Assembly: GCA_934169725.1 (NCBI GenBank)
Contig: CAKPOF010000002.1
Coordinates: 1-64,000 of the forward strand
Source of the DNA: an uncultured Clostridia bacterium
GTDB taxonomy: Bacteria > Bacillota > Clostridia > TANB77 > CAG-508
DNA: 64,000 nucleotides
Direction: 5' to 3'
Shown: positions 31,559 to 39,837 of the stretch, piece by piece
How the letters are laid out: every line of letters begins with the position of its first letter
Position numbering within the stretch: the first letter of the stretch is position 1
The notes under the pieces: generated by a model
The model's database searches: none
What the model was told of the DNA's origin: nothing
What the model saw: only the letters and a program-made list of their open reading frames with translations
Made by a program: the position numbers and the translations under genes

Positions 31559-33418
31559 ATGAAAGAAAGATTAAGAAAAATTATTATATCTGCAGTAATT
31601 TTTATAATAGCAATAATGATAGAAAAATTTAAATTTTTAAATCTAGATAGCAATGCAATATTTATAATTCAAGTTGTTTTATATGTTTTAAGTTATTTAG
31701 TAGTGGGATTTGATGTACTAAAAGAGGCTGTTGAAAATATTTTTAAAGGAGAGTTTTTTGATGAAAATTTTTTGATGAGTGTGGCAACAATAGGAGCTTT
31801 TGGAATAAAAGAATTTCCTGAAGCCGTAGCTGTTATGCTTTTTTATCAAATTGGTGAATATTTTCAAAGTTATGCAGTTGATCAATCAAGAAAATCAATT
31901 TCTGGTTTAATGGATATAAGACCAGATTATGCAAATTTAAAATTGGATGGGAAATTGGAAAAGAAATCACCGGAAGAGATAAAAATTGGAGATATTATTG
32001 TTGTTAAACCAGGAGAGAAAGTTCCATTAGATGGTATAGTTTTAGAAGGAAATTCGATGTTAGATACATCAGCTTTAACAGGAGAATCTGTACCAAAGGA
32101 AATAAAAGAAAATGATGAGATATTAAGTGGTTGTATTAATTTAAATGGTGTTTTAAGTGTAAGAGTAAAAAAGGAATATGAAGAATCTACGGTAAGTAAA
32201 ATACTAGATTTGGTTGAAAATGCTTCAAATAAAAAAGCTACATCAGAAAATTTTATTACAAAATTTTCTAAATATTATACACCAGTAGTAGTTTTTCTAG
32301 CTATATTAATAGCAATAATTCCACCAATAGTAACAAAAACAAATTTTGTTGAATGGTTATATAGAGCATTAACATTTTTAGTTGTATCATGTCCATGTGC
32401 ATTGGTTATATCTGTTCCATTAAGCTTTTTTAGTGGTATAGGTTCTGCTTCAAAAAAAGGCATATTGGTAAAAGGAAGCAACTATTTAGAATTATTATCA
32501 AAAACAGAAATAGCTGTATTTGACAAAACTGGAACTCTAACAGAAGGTGTTTTTGATGTCCAAAAAGTTTTTAACACTGAAAATTTTGATAAAACAGAAA
32601 TTTTAGAATTAGCAGCATATTGCGAAAGTTATTCAAATCATCCAATTTCCATTTCTATTCAAAAATCTTTTGGTAAAGAAATCCAAAAGGAAAGAATTAG
32701 TAATAGTAAAGAAATTGCAGGTAAAGGAATAATAAGTACTGTAGATAATAGAGAAGTAGCATGTGGAAATATTAAATTAATGGCAGAATTAGGATTAGAA
32801 GTAGATAATGTAAAAGAAATAGGAACTTGTATATATGTTGCTATTGATAAAAAATATGCAGGATATATAATAATTAGTGATAAGATAAAAAAAGATTCAA
32901 AAGAAGCAATACAAAAATTGAAAAAAGAAGGAATAAAGAAAACAGTAATGTTAACAGGAGATAACAAAGATGTTGCTGAAAATGTAAATAAAGAATTAAA
33001 TTTAGATGAAATATATAGTGGATTATTACCATTAGATAAGGTAAATAAAGTTGAAGAATTATTAAAAAATAAATCTAAAGATAGTAAATTAGCATTTGTA
33101 GGTGATGGTATAAATGATGCACCAGTTTTAGCTAGAGCTGATATTGGAATTGCTATGGGAGGATTGGGCTCAGATGCTGCAATAGAAGCTGCAGATATTG
33201 TTATAATGACAGATGAACCATCTAAAATTGCTACTGCAATGAAGATATCAAGAAAAACATTAAAAATAGTATATCAAAATATATCTTTTGCAATAATAGT
33301 AAAAGTTGCTGTACTTGTATTAAGTGCATTAGGTATAGCAACAATGTGGTCAGCGGTTTTTGCTGATGTAGGTGTAACAGTTTTAGCTGTATTAAATTCA
33401 TTTAGAGCATTAAAATAA
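31559..33418 (+). CDS. cadA: Cd/Zn/Pb-exporting P1B-type ATPase
   Basis: 619 residues from the ATG at 31559, 7 nt after AAGGGGA; the ATG at 31553 is too close to that site. Hallmarks: TGES actuator loop, the membrane metal site SCPCALV, DKTGTLT with the phosphorylated Asp, NHPIS with the P1B-specific His-Pro, and GDGINDAP. No N-terminal heavy-metal-associated domain (no GMTCxxC), so it is a short form starting with the membrane helices. It pumps divalent metal out of the cell. In an operon with cadC and closed by a terminator. Confidence 0.95.
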   Translation: MKERLRKIIISAVIFIIAIMIEKFKFLNLDSNAIFIIQVVLYVLSYLVVGFDVLKEAVENIFKGEFFDENFLMSVATIGAFGIKEFPEAVAVMLFYQIGEYFQSYAVDQSRKSISGLMDIRPDYANLKLDGKLEKKSPEEIKIGDIIVVKPGEKVPLDGIVLEGNSMLDTSALTGESVPKEIKENDEILSGCINLNGVLSVRVKKEYEESTVSKILDLVENASNKKATSENFITKFSKYYTPVVVFLAILIAIIPPIVTKTNFVEWLYRALTFLVVSCPCALVISVPLSFFSGIGSASKKGILVKGSNYLELLSKTEIAVFDKTGTLTEGVFDVQKVFNTENFDKTEILELAAYCESYSNHPISISIQKSFGKEIQKERISNSKEIAGKGIISTVDNREVACGNIKLMAELGLEVDNVKEIGTCIYVAIDKKYAGYIIISDKIKKDSKEAIQKLKKEGIKKTVMLTGDNKDVAENVNKELNLDEIYSGLLPLDKVNKVEELLKNKSKDSKLAFVGDGINDAPVLARADIGIAMGGLGSDAAIEAADIVIMTDEPSKIATAMKISRKTLKIVYQNISFAIIVKVAVLVLSALGIATMWSAVFADVGVTVLAVLNSFRALK

Positions 33419-33423
33419 AAATA

Positions 33424-33460
33424 AAAAATGAGATTTAATTATAATTTAAATCTCATTTTT
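33424..33460. terminator. Bidirectional terminator between cadA and the minus-strand genes
   Basis: AAAAATGAGATTTAA (33424-33438) and its exact inverse (33446-33460) form a 15-bp stem with T-runs on both sides. It lies between convergent genes. Confidence 0.9.
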
Positions 33461-33465
33461 ATTCT

Positions 33466-34302
33466 TTATTTTATTAATTTTATAAAATTATATTCATATC
33501 CTGAAACAGAAGTATTATCATATTTATATCCTTTGTAAATACCACCATCATTTCCACTTAAATCTACTTTAAGTCTAACAGGACAAATGAATTTTTCGTT
33601 TGCATTATTTACTAAATTAATAGTAAAATTCAAAGTATAATTTATGTCTTTTAAATTAACATTAGCTTCTTGAAGTACTTTTCCATTGAAAGATATTGTA
33701 TTTGAATCAGAAGATGCAGAGTAATTTGTTAAAATATCTTCATTCATATATTCTAATGTTAATGGATTAGAACAATCTGTATAGAAAGTTGGATTAGAAT
33801 AATCTTGATTATTATTTTCATCATTTGTATTAACAATTTTATATTCTATTTTATCATTTTTAGTTTCCTGAATTTTTTTGTATTTTGCAAAGTCTAAAGC
33901 ATTTTTATATGTTACATATTGATTACCTTTGCTAGAACCAGTTGTAATACTTATATTATCAATATACAATTGTTTTATTGTATTTTCATTTGTCATATCA
34001 TATATAGCACTTGTATTATCAAGGTAAATAGCTATATCACTATATTGAAATATACTTAAATCTTTTAACGATTCATTTTCACTTTTATCAATAGCATTAG
34101 CACTACTATATACAAGAATTTTGTGTATTTTAAAAACAGGATTATCATTTTGATCAGCTATTGCAACAGCCTGATTTGCAAATTCATCTTTAGCATAAGT
34201 AACCTTAAATATTAAGTCATAATATAAAAACAATAGCAAACATAATATCAATATTAATATTGTAAATACAGCTTTATGATTTTTTACTTTAATTTTTTTC
34301 AT
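33466..34302 (-). CDS. Membrane-anchored extracytoplasmic protein, unknown
   Basis: 278 residues. Positively charged N-terminus (MKKIKVKNHK), one hydrophobic segment (about 11-34), then a polar, Asn/Asp/Ser-rich beta-type domain without motifs I recognise. Two cysteines (DCSNP, FICPV) could pair outside the cell. It starts 12 bp after the GH73 hydrolase gene on the same strand with a good AAAGGAG, so the two are an operon and it may work at the cell wall. Confidence 0.6.
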   Translation of the reverse strand: MKKIKVKNHKAVFTILILILCLLLFLYYDLIFKVTYAKDEFANQAVAIADQNDNPVFKIHKILVYSSANAIDKSENESLKDLSIFQYSDIAIYLDNTSAIYDMTNENTIKQLYIDNISITTGSSKGNQYVTYKNALDFAKYKKIQETKNDKIEYKIVNTNDENNNQDYSNPTFYTDCSNPLTLEYMNEDILTNYSASSDSNTISFNGKVLQEANVNLKDINYTLNFTINLVNNANEKFICPVRLKVDLSGNDGGIYKGYKYDNTSVSGYEYNFIKLIK

Positions 34303-34314
34303 AATTGACTCCTT

Positions 34315-35727
34315 TTAGTTAAGTCTATTATATAACATTTCCATATAAGAATAAACTTTTGTGTGCCAATCTGGATCGCTTGCATATCTTTGGTTAACAC
34401 CCTCTAATGTAGGACCATTATAATACCAAGCACTTGCTGTTTCTCCGTCATATATTTTTGTACCAGCAGGGTTTAAATAATATTTAACTAATGATTTAGC
34501 TACAGTTTCAATTCCTTCTGAGAAAGAATTGAAATCATAAGATGATTCATAAGGTGTTTCATCATAAGAACCATATCCAAATAAGTTGTTTTTGTCATTA
34601 GCTATTTGAGAAGTTCCCCATCCACTTTCGTGTATTGCAATAGATGCTACAAAAATACCGTTTACATTATATTTTTTATCAATGTTATAAAAGACCTCAG
34701 CATTTTTTTCAAAAATTCCATTAGTATCATTAGGAATACCTTTAAATATTTTTTGATAATCTTTTAAAGTTAATCCGGTAGATTTATTTAATTCCATTTT
34801 ATCATTTACATTTACTAAAATTCTTTCAATTCTATTTTTCTCAACAATATTAGGTGTTTTTGATGATGAAGTTAATTTACTTGTTTGTATGTAACCTTCA
34901 ACTGAATCAAAAGAAACTTTACACCAATCTTCGTTAGGTAAATCAAGAAGTTTTACATCTAGATAATTTTTTATTTGAGCTATTTCGTCAGATGTATCAG
35001 AAGCTTCTTTTCTTAAACTTGCATTCGTATTTAGATAAATTGTATCTCCAATATGTATATTTAAATTTGCTAAGAAATTAGAAGATCCAATATCCAAAAT
35101 TTCAGGTGTAGGTTCTTGAGTTGTTTTTTTATCTAAAATGATTTCTTCAATAAATTCACCATTTTCATAAGTTTTTACTAAAGAAACATCTTCTTTTCCA
35201 TTAACACCTTTTTGTAATACAACTTGTTCACCTTTTGGAAGTTTTGCATTAGATTGTGTTTGAATATCATATTCAATTTCACGTTCTTCAGAAACTTGTT
35301 CTTTTACTTTTTCAAAATTAGAATTTTCTGAAATTATTTTTTGCATATTTAAAGTTTTTCTATTAATTTCAAAATCAGCAGGAACAGATGAAGTTTCTGT
35401 TACTTCGTCAGAAGTAGTTGTATTTGAATCATTTTCGACAGAAAATACATTCATTGGAAAAATTGCAATTATAACTAAAACTAAAATTACTAGCATTATA
35501 AGCAAATTTGATAATTTAATACTTTTTTTATTTTCAAAAGATAAATTATTATTATCAATAAAAGCAATTTTTGCTTTTGATTTATGTTTGTTCTGATTTT
35601 TTTTATTTGAATTCACAGAGGTAGTGGTTTTATCTGGTTCAGAATAGCGCATCGCTTGTAATTCTTTAAAAACATCAGATAAATTTCTATTGTCTTGATT
35701 ATTAGAGTTATTTTTATTATCTAACAT
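34315..35727 (-). CDS. Cell-wall glucosaminidase (GH73) with SH3-like domain
   Basis: 470 residues. A cytoplasmic N-terminus of about 75 basic residues, one transmembrane helix (about 76-97), an extracellular acidic linker and a bacterial SH3 domain (about 225-290; LRKEASDTSDEIAQI, EGYIQTSKL). The C-terminal GH73-type glucosaminidase domain (about 315-470) has the likely catalytic Glu in AIHESGWG and then LFGYGSYD, as in LytD/FlgJ-like enzymes. It cleaves N-acetylglucosaminyl bonds of peptidoglycan. GTGAGG precedes the ATG on the minus strand. A type II membrane topology keeps the enzyme tethered. Confidence 0.88.
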   Translation of the reverse strand: MLDNKNNSNNQDNRNLSDVFKELQAMRYSEPDKTTTSVNSNKKNQNKHKSKAKIAFIDNNNLSFENKKSIKLSNLLIMLVILVLVIIAIFPMNVFSVENDSNTTTSDEVTETSSVPADFEINRKTLNMQKIISENSNFEKVKEQVSEEREIEYDIQTQSNAKLPKGEQVVLQKGVNGKEDVSLVKTYENGEFIEEIILDKKTTQEPTPEILDIGSSNFLANLNIHIGDTIYLNTNASLRKEASDTSDEIAQIKNYLDVKLLDLPNEDWCKVSFDSVEGYIQTSKLTSSSKTPNIVEKNRIERILVNVNDKMELNKSTGLTLKDYQKIFKGIPNDTNGIFEKNAEVFYNIDKKYNVNGIFVASIAIHESGWGTSQIANDKNNLFGYGSYDETPYESSYDFNSFSEGIETVAKSLVKYYLNPAGTKIYDGETASAWYYNGPTLEGVNQRYASDPDWHTKVYSYMEMLYNRLN

Positions 35728-35763
35728 CTAAAATTCCTCACTTTCATATTTTTATACACCATT

Positions 35764-35792
35764 ATTATACAATAACAAACGGTATATGTCTA
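35764..35792 (-). promoter_or_regulatory. Promoter of the GH73 operon
   Basis: On the minus strand TAGACA, a 17-bp spacer and TATAAT, 37 bp before the ATG. Confidence 0.7.
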
Positions 35793-35858
35793 CAAAAAAG
35801 AACAAAAAAGTACAATGAAAATTTTTCAAGTTTTTAGTTAGAAAGAATAGATTTCAAA

Positions 35859-36012
35859 AAGCAAAATCAATATATATTATTTTTTTCAATACCTTGGTGT
35901 CGCAAACCACATATTAAAATTACTAGTATGTAGTTTGCTCCAAATCGCACTTACTTTCGTTCGTTTGATCGCTTACGCGGTATTTTAAAAATAATATATA
36001 TTGATTTTGCTT
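35859..36012 (-). repeat. Structured intergenic repeat, copy 2
   Basis: 154 bp bounded by a perfect 26-bp inverted repeat (35859-35884 and 35987-36012). The core is inverted relative to copy 1 (ACCTTGGTGTCGC...GCTTACGCGGT) and the central hairpin is GCAAAC/GTTTGC. It lies between divergent promoters, so it is not a terminator for either neighbour. The rest of the 426-bp interval is promoter sequence. Confidence 0.85.
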
Positions 36013-36061
36013 ATAAAAATTCTATAATAACTAAAAACATAAATAATGAATAAGTTTTTAC

Positions 36062-36089
36062 TTGCAAAATTTGTGAAATAGTATATAAT
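36062..36089 (+). promoter_or_regulatory. Promoter of rnc
   Basis: TTGCAA (36062-36067), a 16-bp spacer and TATAAT (36084-36089), 64 bp before the ATG. Confidence 0.65.
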
Positions 36090-36153
36090 ATAAGCATAAT
36101 AGAGAGTTAATGAATTTTATAAATATAAAAACTATAGAAGGGAAGAAAACAAA

Positions 36154-36828
36154 ATGAATTTAGAAAATGTAGAAAAAGAATTAAAATATACATTTAAAAA
36201 TAAAGAATTATTAAAAACAGCATTTACACATACTTCATATGCATATGAGAGACATGTAGATAGTAATGAAAAACTAGAATTTTTAGGAGATAGTATATTA
36301 GAATTTATATCAAGTAGATATTTATATGAAAATTATACAAATTTACAAGAGGGTGAGATGACAAAACTTAGAGCAACAGTAGTATGTGAAAAGAGCCTGT
36401 ACAAAATTGCGGTAAGACATAAATTTGGTGATTTTTTATTTTTAGGAAAATCAGAAAGACAAAATGGTGGAAACAAAAGACAAGCAATATTAGCTGATAG
36501 TGTAGAGGCTGTTATAGCTGCAATGTATTTAGATGGAGGATTAGAACCAGTAGATAAATTCATTTTAGAAAATTTAAAAGACGAAATAGAACAAGCTAGT
36601 CATCATGTTGGTGATAAAGATTACAAGACTGTTTTACAAGAAAAATTGCAAGAAAATGGTGATGTTAAGATAGAATACGAAATAATAAAAGAAACTGGAC
36701 CAGACCATGATAAAAGTTTTGAAGCTCAAGTTATTTTTAATGGAAAAATTTTAGCAAAGGGAAGTGGAAAAAGCAAAAAAGGAGCAGAAATGCAAGCTGC
36801 AAAAAAAGCGTTAGAAAATTTAAATTAG
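36154..36828 (+). CDS. rnc: Ribonuclease III
   Basis: 224 residues. The RNase III signature NEKLEFLGDSILEF holds the catalytic acidic residues, with a second acidic cluster in LADSVEAVIAAMYLDGG. A C-terminal double-stranded RNA-binding domain begins at about 155 (YKTVLQEKLQENG) and ends KKGAEMQAAKKAL. It processes rRNA precursors and other double-stranded RNA in the cytoplasm. GAAGGGAAG precedes the ATG. Followed after 15 bp by an Elp3-like radical SAM gene, the usual order in Clostridia, where smc often comes next; smc is not here. Confidence 0.97.
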   Translation: MNLENVEKELKYTFKNKELLKTAFTHTSYAYERHVDSNEKLEFLGDSILEFISSRYLYENYTNLQEGEMTKLRATVVCEKSLYKIAVRHKFGDFLFLGKSERQNGGNKRQAILADSVEAVIAAMYLDGGLEPVDKFILENLKDEIEQASHHVGDKDYKTVLQEKLQENGDVKIEYEIIKETGPDHDKSFEAQVIFNGKILAKGSGKSKKGAEMQAAKKALENLN

Positions 36829-36843
36829 AAAAGAGGTAAATCT

Positions 36844-37932
36844 ATGAAACGTAAATATATTATTCCTATATTTGTACCACATTTAGGTTGTCCAAATGAT
36901 TGTGTATTTTGTAATCAAAAATCTATTAGTGGACAAAAAAAGAATATGAGAAAAGAAGAAGCAAAAAATATAATAGATAATTACCTAAAAAATATAAAAG
37001 ATGAAAATGCTCAGATAGAAATAGCATTTTTTGGCGGAAGTTTTACAGCAATAGAAGAAAAAATACAAAATGAATTATTAGAACTAGCATATGGATATAT
37101 AAAAAATGGACAAGTGGAAAGCATTAGGATATCAACTAGACCAGATTGTATTAATAAAGAAATATTAAAAAGATTAAAAAAATATAAGGTAAAAACAATA
37201 GAATTAGGAGTTCAATCTTCAAATGATTATATATTAAAAAGATCTAATAGAGGGCATACTTTTGAAAATGTAAAAAAAGCTTCAAAATTAATAAGACTTT
37301 ATGGATTCAGATTAGGACACCAAATGATGGTAGGACTTCCTGAAAGTACAAGAATTGATGAAATAAATACAGCAAAAGCACTAATAAAGTTAAAACCTAA
37401 AATGGTAAGAATATATCCAGTATTAGTGGTAAAAAATACAAGACTGGAAAAAGAATGTGAAGAAGGAATTTATGAACCAATACCATTACCTCAAGCAATA
37501 GAAACATGTAAAGAATTGGTAAGAATGTTTTCAGATAAAAAAATAGATATTATTAGGGTTGGTTTACAAAACACAGATGAAATAGATGACCCAAATTCTG
37601 GAAAAAGTGAAGTTGTAGCTGGACCATATCATCCAGCATTTAGACAATTAGTAGAATCTTCAATGTGGTATGATGCTATTGTTGGAAAAATAAAAAAATT
37701 AAATGTAAAAGTAAAAGAAGTAGAAGTAAGAGTAAATCCAATAGATGTTAATAATGTGATTGGACACAAAAAAGAAAATATTAAAAAATTGAAAGAATAT
37801 TATGATGTTAATTTAATTGTAAAACAAGATAAAAAAATAAAGCAAGGAAAATTAAAGTTAGAAATAACAAAGACATTTAAAGATTTTGCATATGAAGAAA
37901 AAACATCTAAAGAAACAATAAAAAATAAATAA
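36844..37932 (+). CDS. Elp3-like radical SAM protein
   Basis: 362 residues. C-x3-C-x2-C cluster in GCPNDCVFC for the 4Fe-4S-SAM site, FGGSFTA, RPDCIN and ELGVQSSND typical of the Elp3/HemN branch (COG1243). The C-terminal 100 residues are basic with a KH-like feel, not a GNAT acetyltransferase, so it is a short form. It is linked to rnc in many Firmicutes; its reaction is not established. AAGAGG precedes the ATG. An AT-rich hairpin overlaps the region downstream. Confidence 0.85.
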   Translation: MKRKYIIPIFVPHLGCPNDCVFCNQKSISGQKKNMRKEEAKNIIDNYLKNIKDENAQIEIAFFGGSFTAIEEKIQNELLELAYGYIKNGQVESIRISTRPDCINKEILKRLKKYKVKTIELGVQSSNDYILKRSNRGHTFENVKKASKLIRLYGFRLGHQMMVGLPESTRIDEINTAKALIKLKPKMVRIYPVLVVKNTRLEKECEEGIYEPIPLPQAIETCKELVRMFSDKKIDIIRVGLQNTDEIDDPNSGKSEVVAGPYHPAFRQLVESSMWYDAIVGKIKKLNVKVKEVEVRVNPIDVNNVIGHKKENIKKLKEYYDVNLIVKQDKKIKQGKLKLEITKTFKDFAYEEKTSKETIKNK

Positions 37933-37949
37933 ATGAAAAAATATTAAAT

Positions 37950-37992
37950 AAAATCACCAATAATTACAAATAATTGTAATTAAGGTGGTTTT
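37950..37992 (+). promoter_or_regulatory. Terminator-like hairpin that contains the yitT ribosome binding site
   Basis: AAAATCACC (37950-37958) pairs with GGTGGTTTT (37984-37992) and AATTACAA with TTGTAATT inside, giving a stem of 17 bp or so with a loop ATAA, followed by T-rich sequence. The AAGGTGG that should recruit ribosomes for the gene at 37997 is in the 3' arm, so the same hairpin could end transcription of the upstream operon and limit translation downstream. Confidence 0.5.
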
Positions 37993-37996
37993 TATT

Positions 37997-38860
37997 ATGA
38001 AATTAAAAATAAAAATATTAATAAAAAAATTTATATTAGAAACAATAGGTACTATAATAGGAGCTTTTATAATGGCTGTATCTGTATCTTTGTTTTTATT
38101 ACCTAATAAACTATCTTCAGGTGGAGTTTCTGGAATTGCAACAATAATATATTATTTAATGAATATACCAATGGGAATCAGTATAATGCTTATAAATATT
38201 CCATTATTTTTAATGTCAATATTGAAAATAGGAAAAAGTTTTTTTATGAAATCTATAATAGGAACAATTAGTTTATCCATATTTATTGATGAATTAGATA
38301 AAATAGAACCATTGACTACAGATAAGTTTTTAGCATGTATTTATGGAGGAATATTAATGGGAGTTGGAACAGCAATTATATTAAAAGCAAATAGCTCTAC
38401 AGGAGGAACAGATTTAATAAGTTATATAACAAAAGCATATAAACCAACAATTAAAGTAGGAGAAATTATAATATTATTAGATATTGTAATAGTAGCTTTA
38501 AATATTATATTTTTAAAAGAATTAGAAATAGGGTTATATTCTACAATTGCTATTTATTTAATGGGAAAAATTATAGATATTTTATTTGAAGGGATTTATT
38601 TTACTAAATTAATATATATTGTTTCAGATAAGTCCGAAGATATTGCAAGAGAAATAGGTGATAATATTAGAAGAGGAGCAACTGGGATTTATGGAAAAGG
38701 AATGTATACAAATGATAATAAATTAATATTAATGTGTGCTGTAACTAGGAAAGATGTGGCAAGTACTATACAAATTATAAAAAAAATAGATAAACATAGT
38801 TTTGTTATTGTTACAAATTCAAGAGAAGTTTTAGGACAAGGATTTAAAAAAGAATTTTAA
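37997..38860 (+). CDS. YitT family membrane protein
   Basis: 287 residues from the ATG at 37997; an in-frame GTG at 37985 lies inside the ribosome binding site. Five to six hydrophobic helices in the first 200 residues (family DUF161: LPNKLSSGGVSGIA, KANSSTGGTDLIS), then a cytoplasmic C-terminal DUF2179 domain (RRGATGIYGKGMYTND, VTRKDV, FVIVTNSREVLGQGF). Function is unknown; the two repeated glycine-rich motifs suggest a transporter-like fold. Confidence 0.9.
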   Translation: MKLKIKILIKKFILETIGTIIGAFIMAVSVSLFLLPNKLSSGGVSGIATIIYYLMNIPMGISIMLINIPLFLMSILKIGKSFFMKSIIGTISLSIFIDELDKIEPLTTDKFLACIYGGILMGVGTAIILKANSSTGGTDLISYITKAYKPTIKVGEIIILLDIVIVALNIIFLKELEIGLYSTIAIYLMGKIIDILFEGIYFTKLIYIVSDKSEDIAREIGDNIRRGATGIYGKGMYTNDNKLILMCAVTRKDVASTIQIIKKIDKHSFVIVTNSREVLGQGFKKEF

Positions 38861-38935
38861 TACTTTTTCGTAAGTGTAGAGTAATTAATATATATATGAT
38901 ATAATATTTTAAAATAAAAATAGGTAGGAAGAAAA

Positions 38936-39802
38936 ATGAAAGAACAAAAATATATTTTAAAAAATCCAAAAACATTTAATTTAAAAGATATATTCGAATG
39001 TGGACAATGTTTTAGATGGAATAAAGAAACAGATGAAAGTTATACAGGAATATGGAAAGAAAATGTTGTAAATATAAAAAAAGATGGAAATGACTATGTT
39101 TTTACAGGAATATCTAAAAATAATTTTGAAGAAGAGATAATAGAATATTTTGATTTAAATAGAAATTATGAAGAAATAAAAAAAGATCTATCTAAAATAG
39201 ATGAATATATGGAAAATAGTATAAAATATGGTGAAGGTATTAGAATTTTAAACCAAGACTTATGGGAAACAATTATATCTTTTATAATATCTGCCAATAA
39301 CAATATTCCAAGAATAAAAGGTATAATAGAAAGACTTTCTGCTAGCTATGGAAAAAAATTAGAATGGAAAGGTAGAGAATTTTATACATTTCCAACACCA
39401 GAAGAACTAAAAAATGTTACAGTAGAAGAATATAGAAAATTAGGATTAGGATTTAGAGATATCAGATTATATGAAACTACTCAAAAGATATTAAATAAAG
39501 AAATAAATTTAGAAGAACTATGTAAGAATCCAAATACAGAAGAGGTAAGAGAAAGTTTGTTAACACTTTCAGGAGTGGGACCTAAGGTTGCGGATTGTAT
39601 ATTACTTTTTTCAACCTTAAAAAGATTTGAAGTATTTCCAATTGATGTGTGGGTAAGACGAGTAATTAATGATTTATATTTAAAAGAAGAAAATGAAGAA
39701 AAAGTAAATAAGAAAAAAATAGAAAATTTAGCAAAAGAAAAATTTGGAGAGTGGGCTGGACTAGCTCAACAATATTTATTTTATTGGAGGAGAGAAGCAT
39801 AA
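38936..39802 (+). CDS. OGG1-family 8-oxoguanine DNA glycosylase/lyase
   Basis: 288 residues. An N-terminal OGG_N-like domain (FNLKDIFECGQCFRW), then the helix-hairpin-helix GPD fold: LSGVGPKVADC, where the Lys is the Schiff-base nucleophile, and FPIDVWVRR with the catalytic Asp. It removes oxidised guanine from DNA and nicks the strand. AGGTAGGAAG precedes the ATG. It is followed by addB after 35 bp and belongs to a run of DNA-repair genes. Confidence 0.92.
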   Translation: MKEQKYILKNPKTFNLKDIFECGQCFRWNKETDESYTGIWKENVVNIKKDGNDYVFTGISKNNFEEEIIEYFDLNRNYEEIKKDLSKIDEYMENSIKYGEGIRILNQDLWETIISFIISANNNIPRIKGIIERLSASYGKKLEWKGREFYTFPTPEELKNVTVEEYRKLGLGFRDIRLYETTQKILNKEINLEELCKNPNTEEVRESLLTLSGVGPKVADCILLFSTLKRFEVFPIDVWVRRVINDLYLKEENEEKVNKKKIENLAKEKFGEWAGLAQQYLFYWRREA

Positions 39803-39837
39803 AGTTCAATCTATAAAACTAAAAGTGAGGAATAGTG

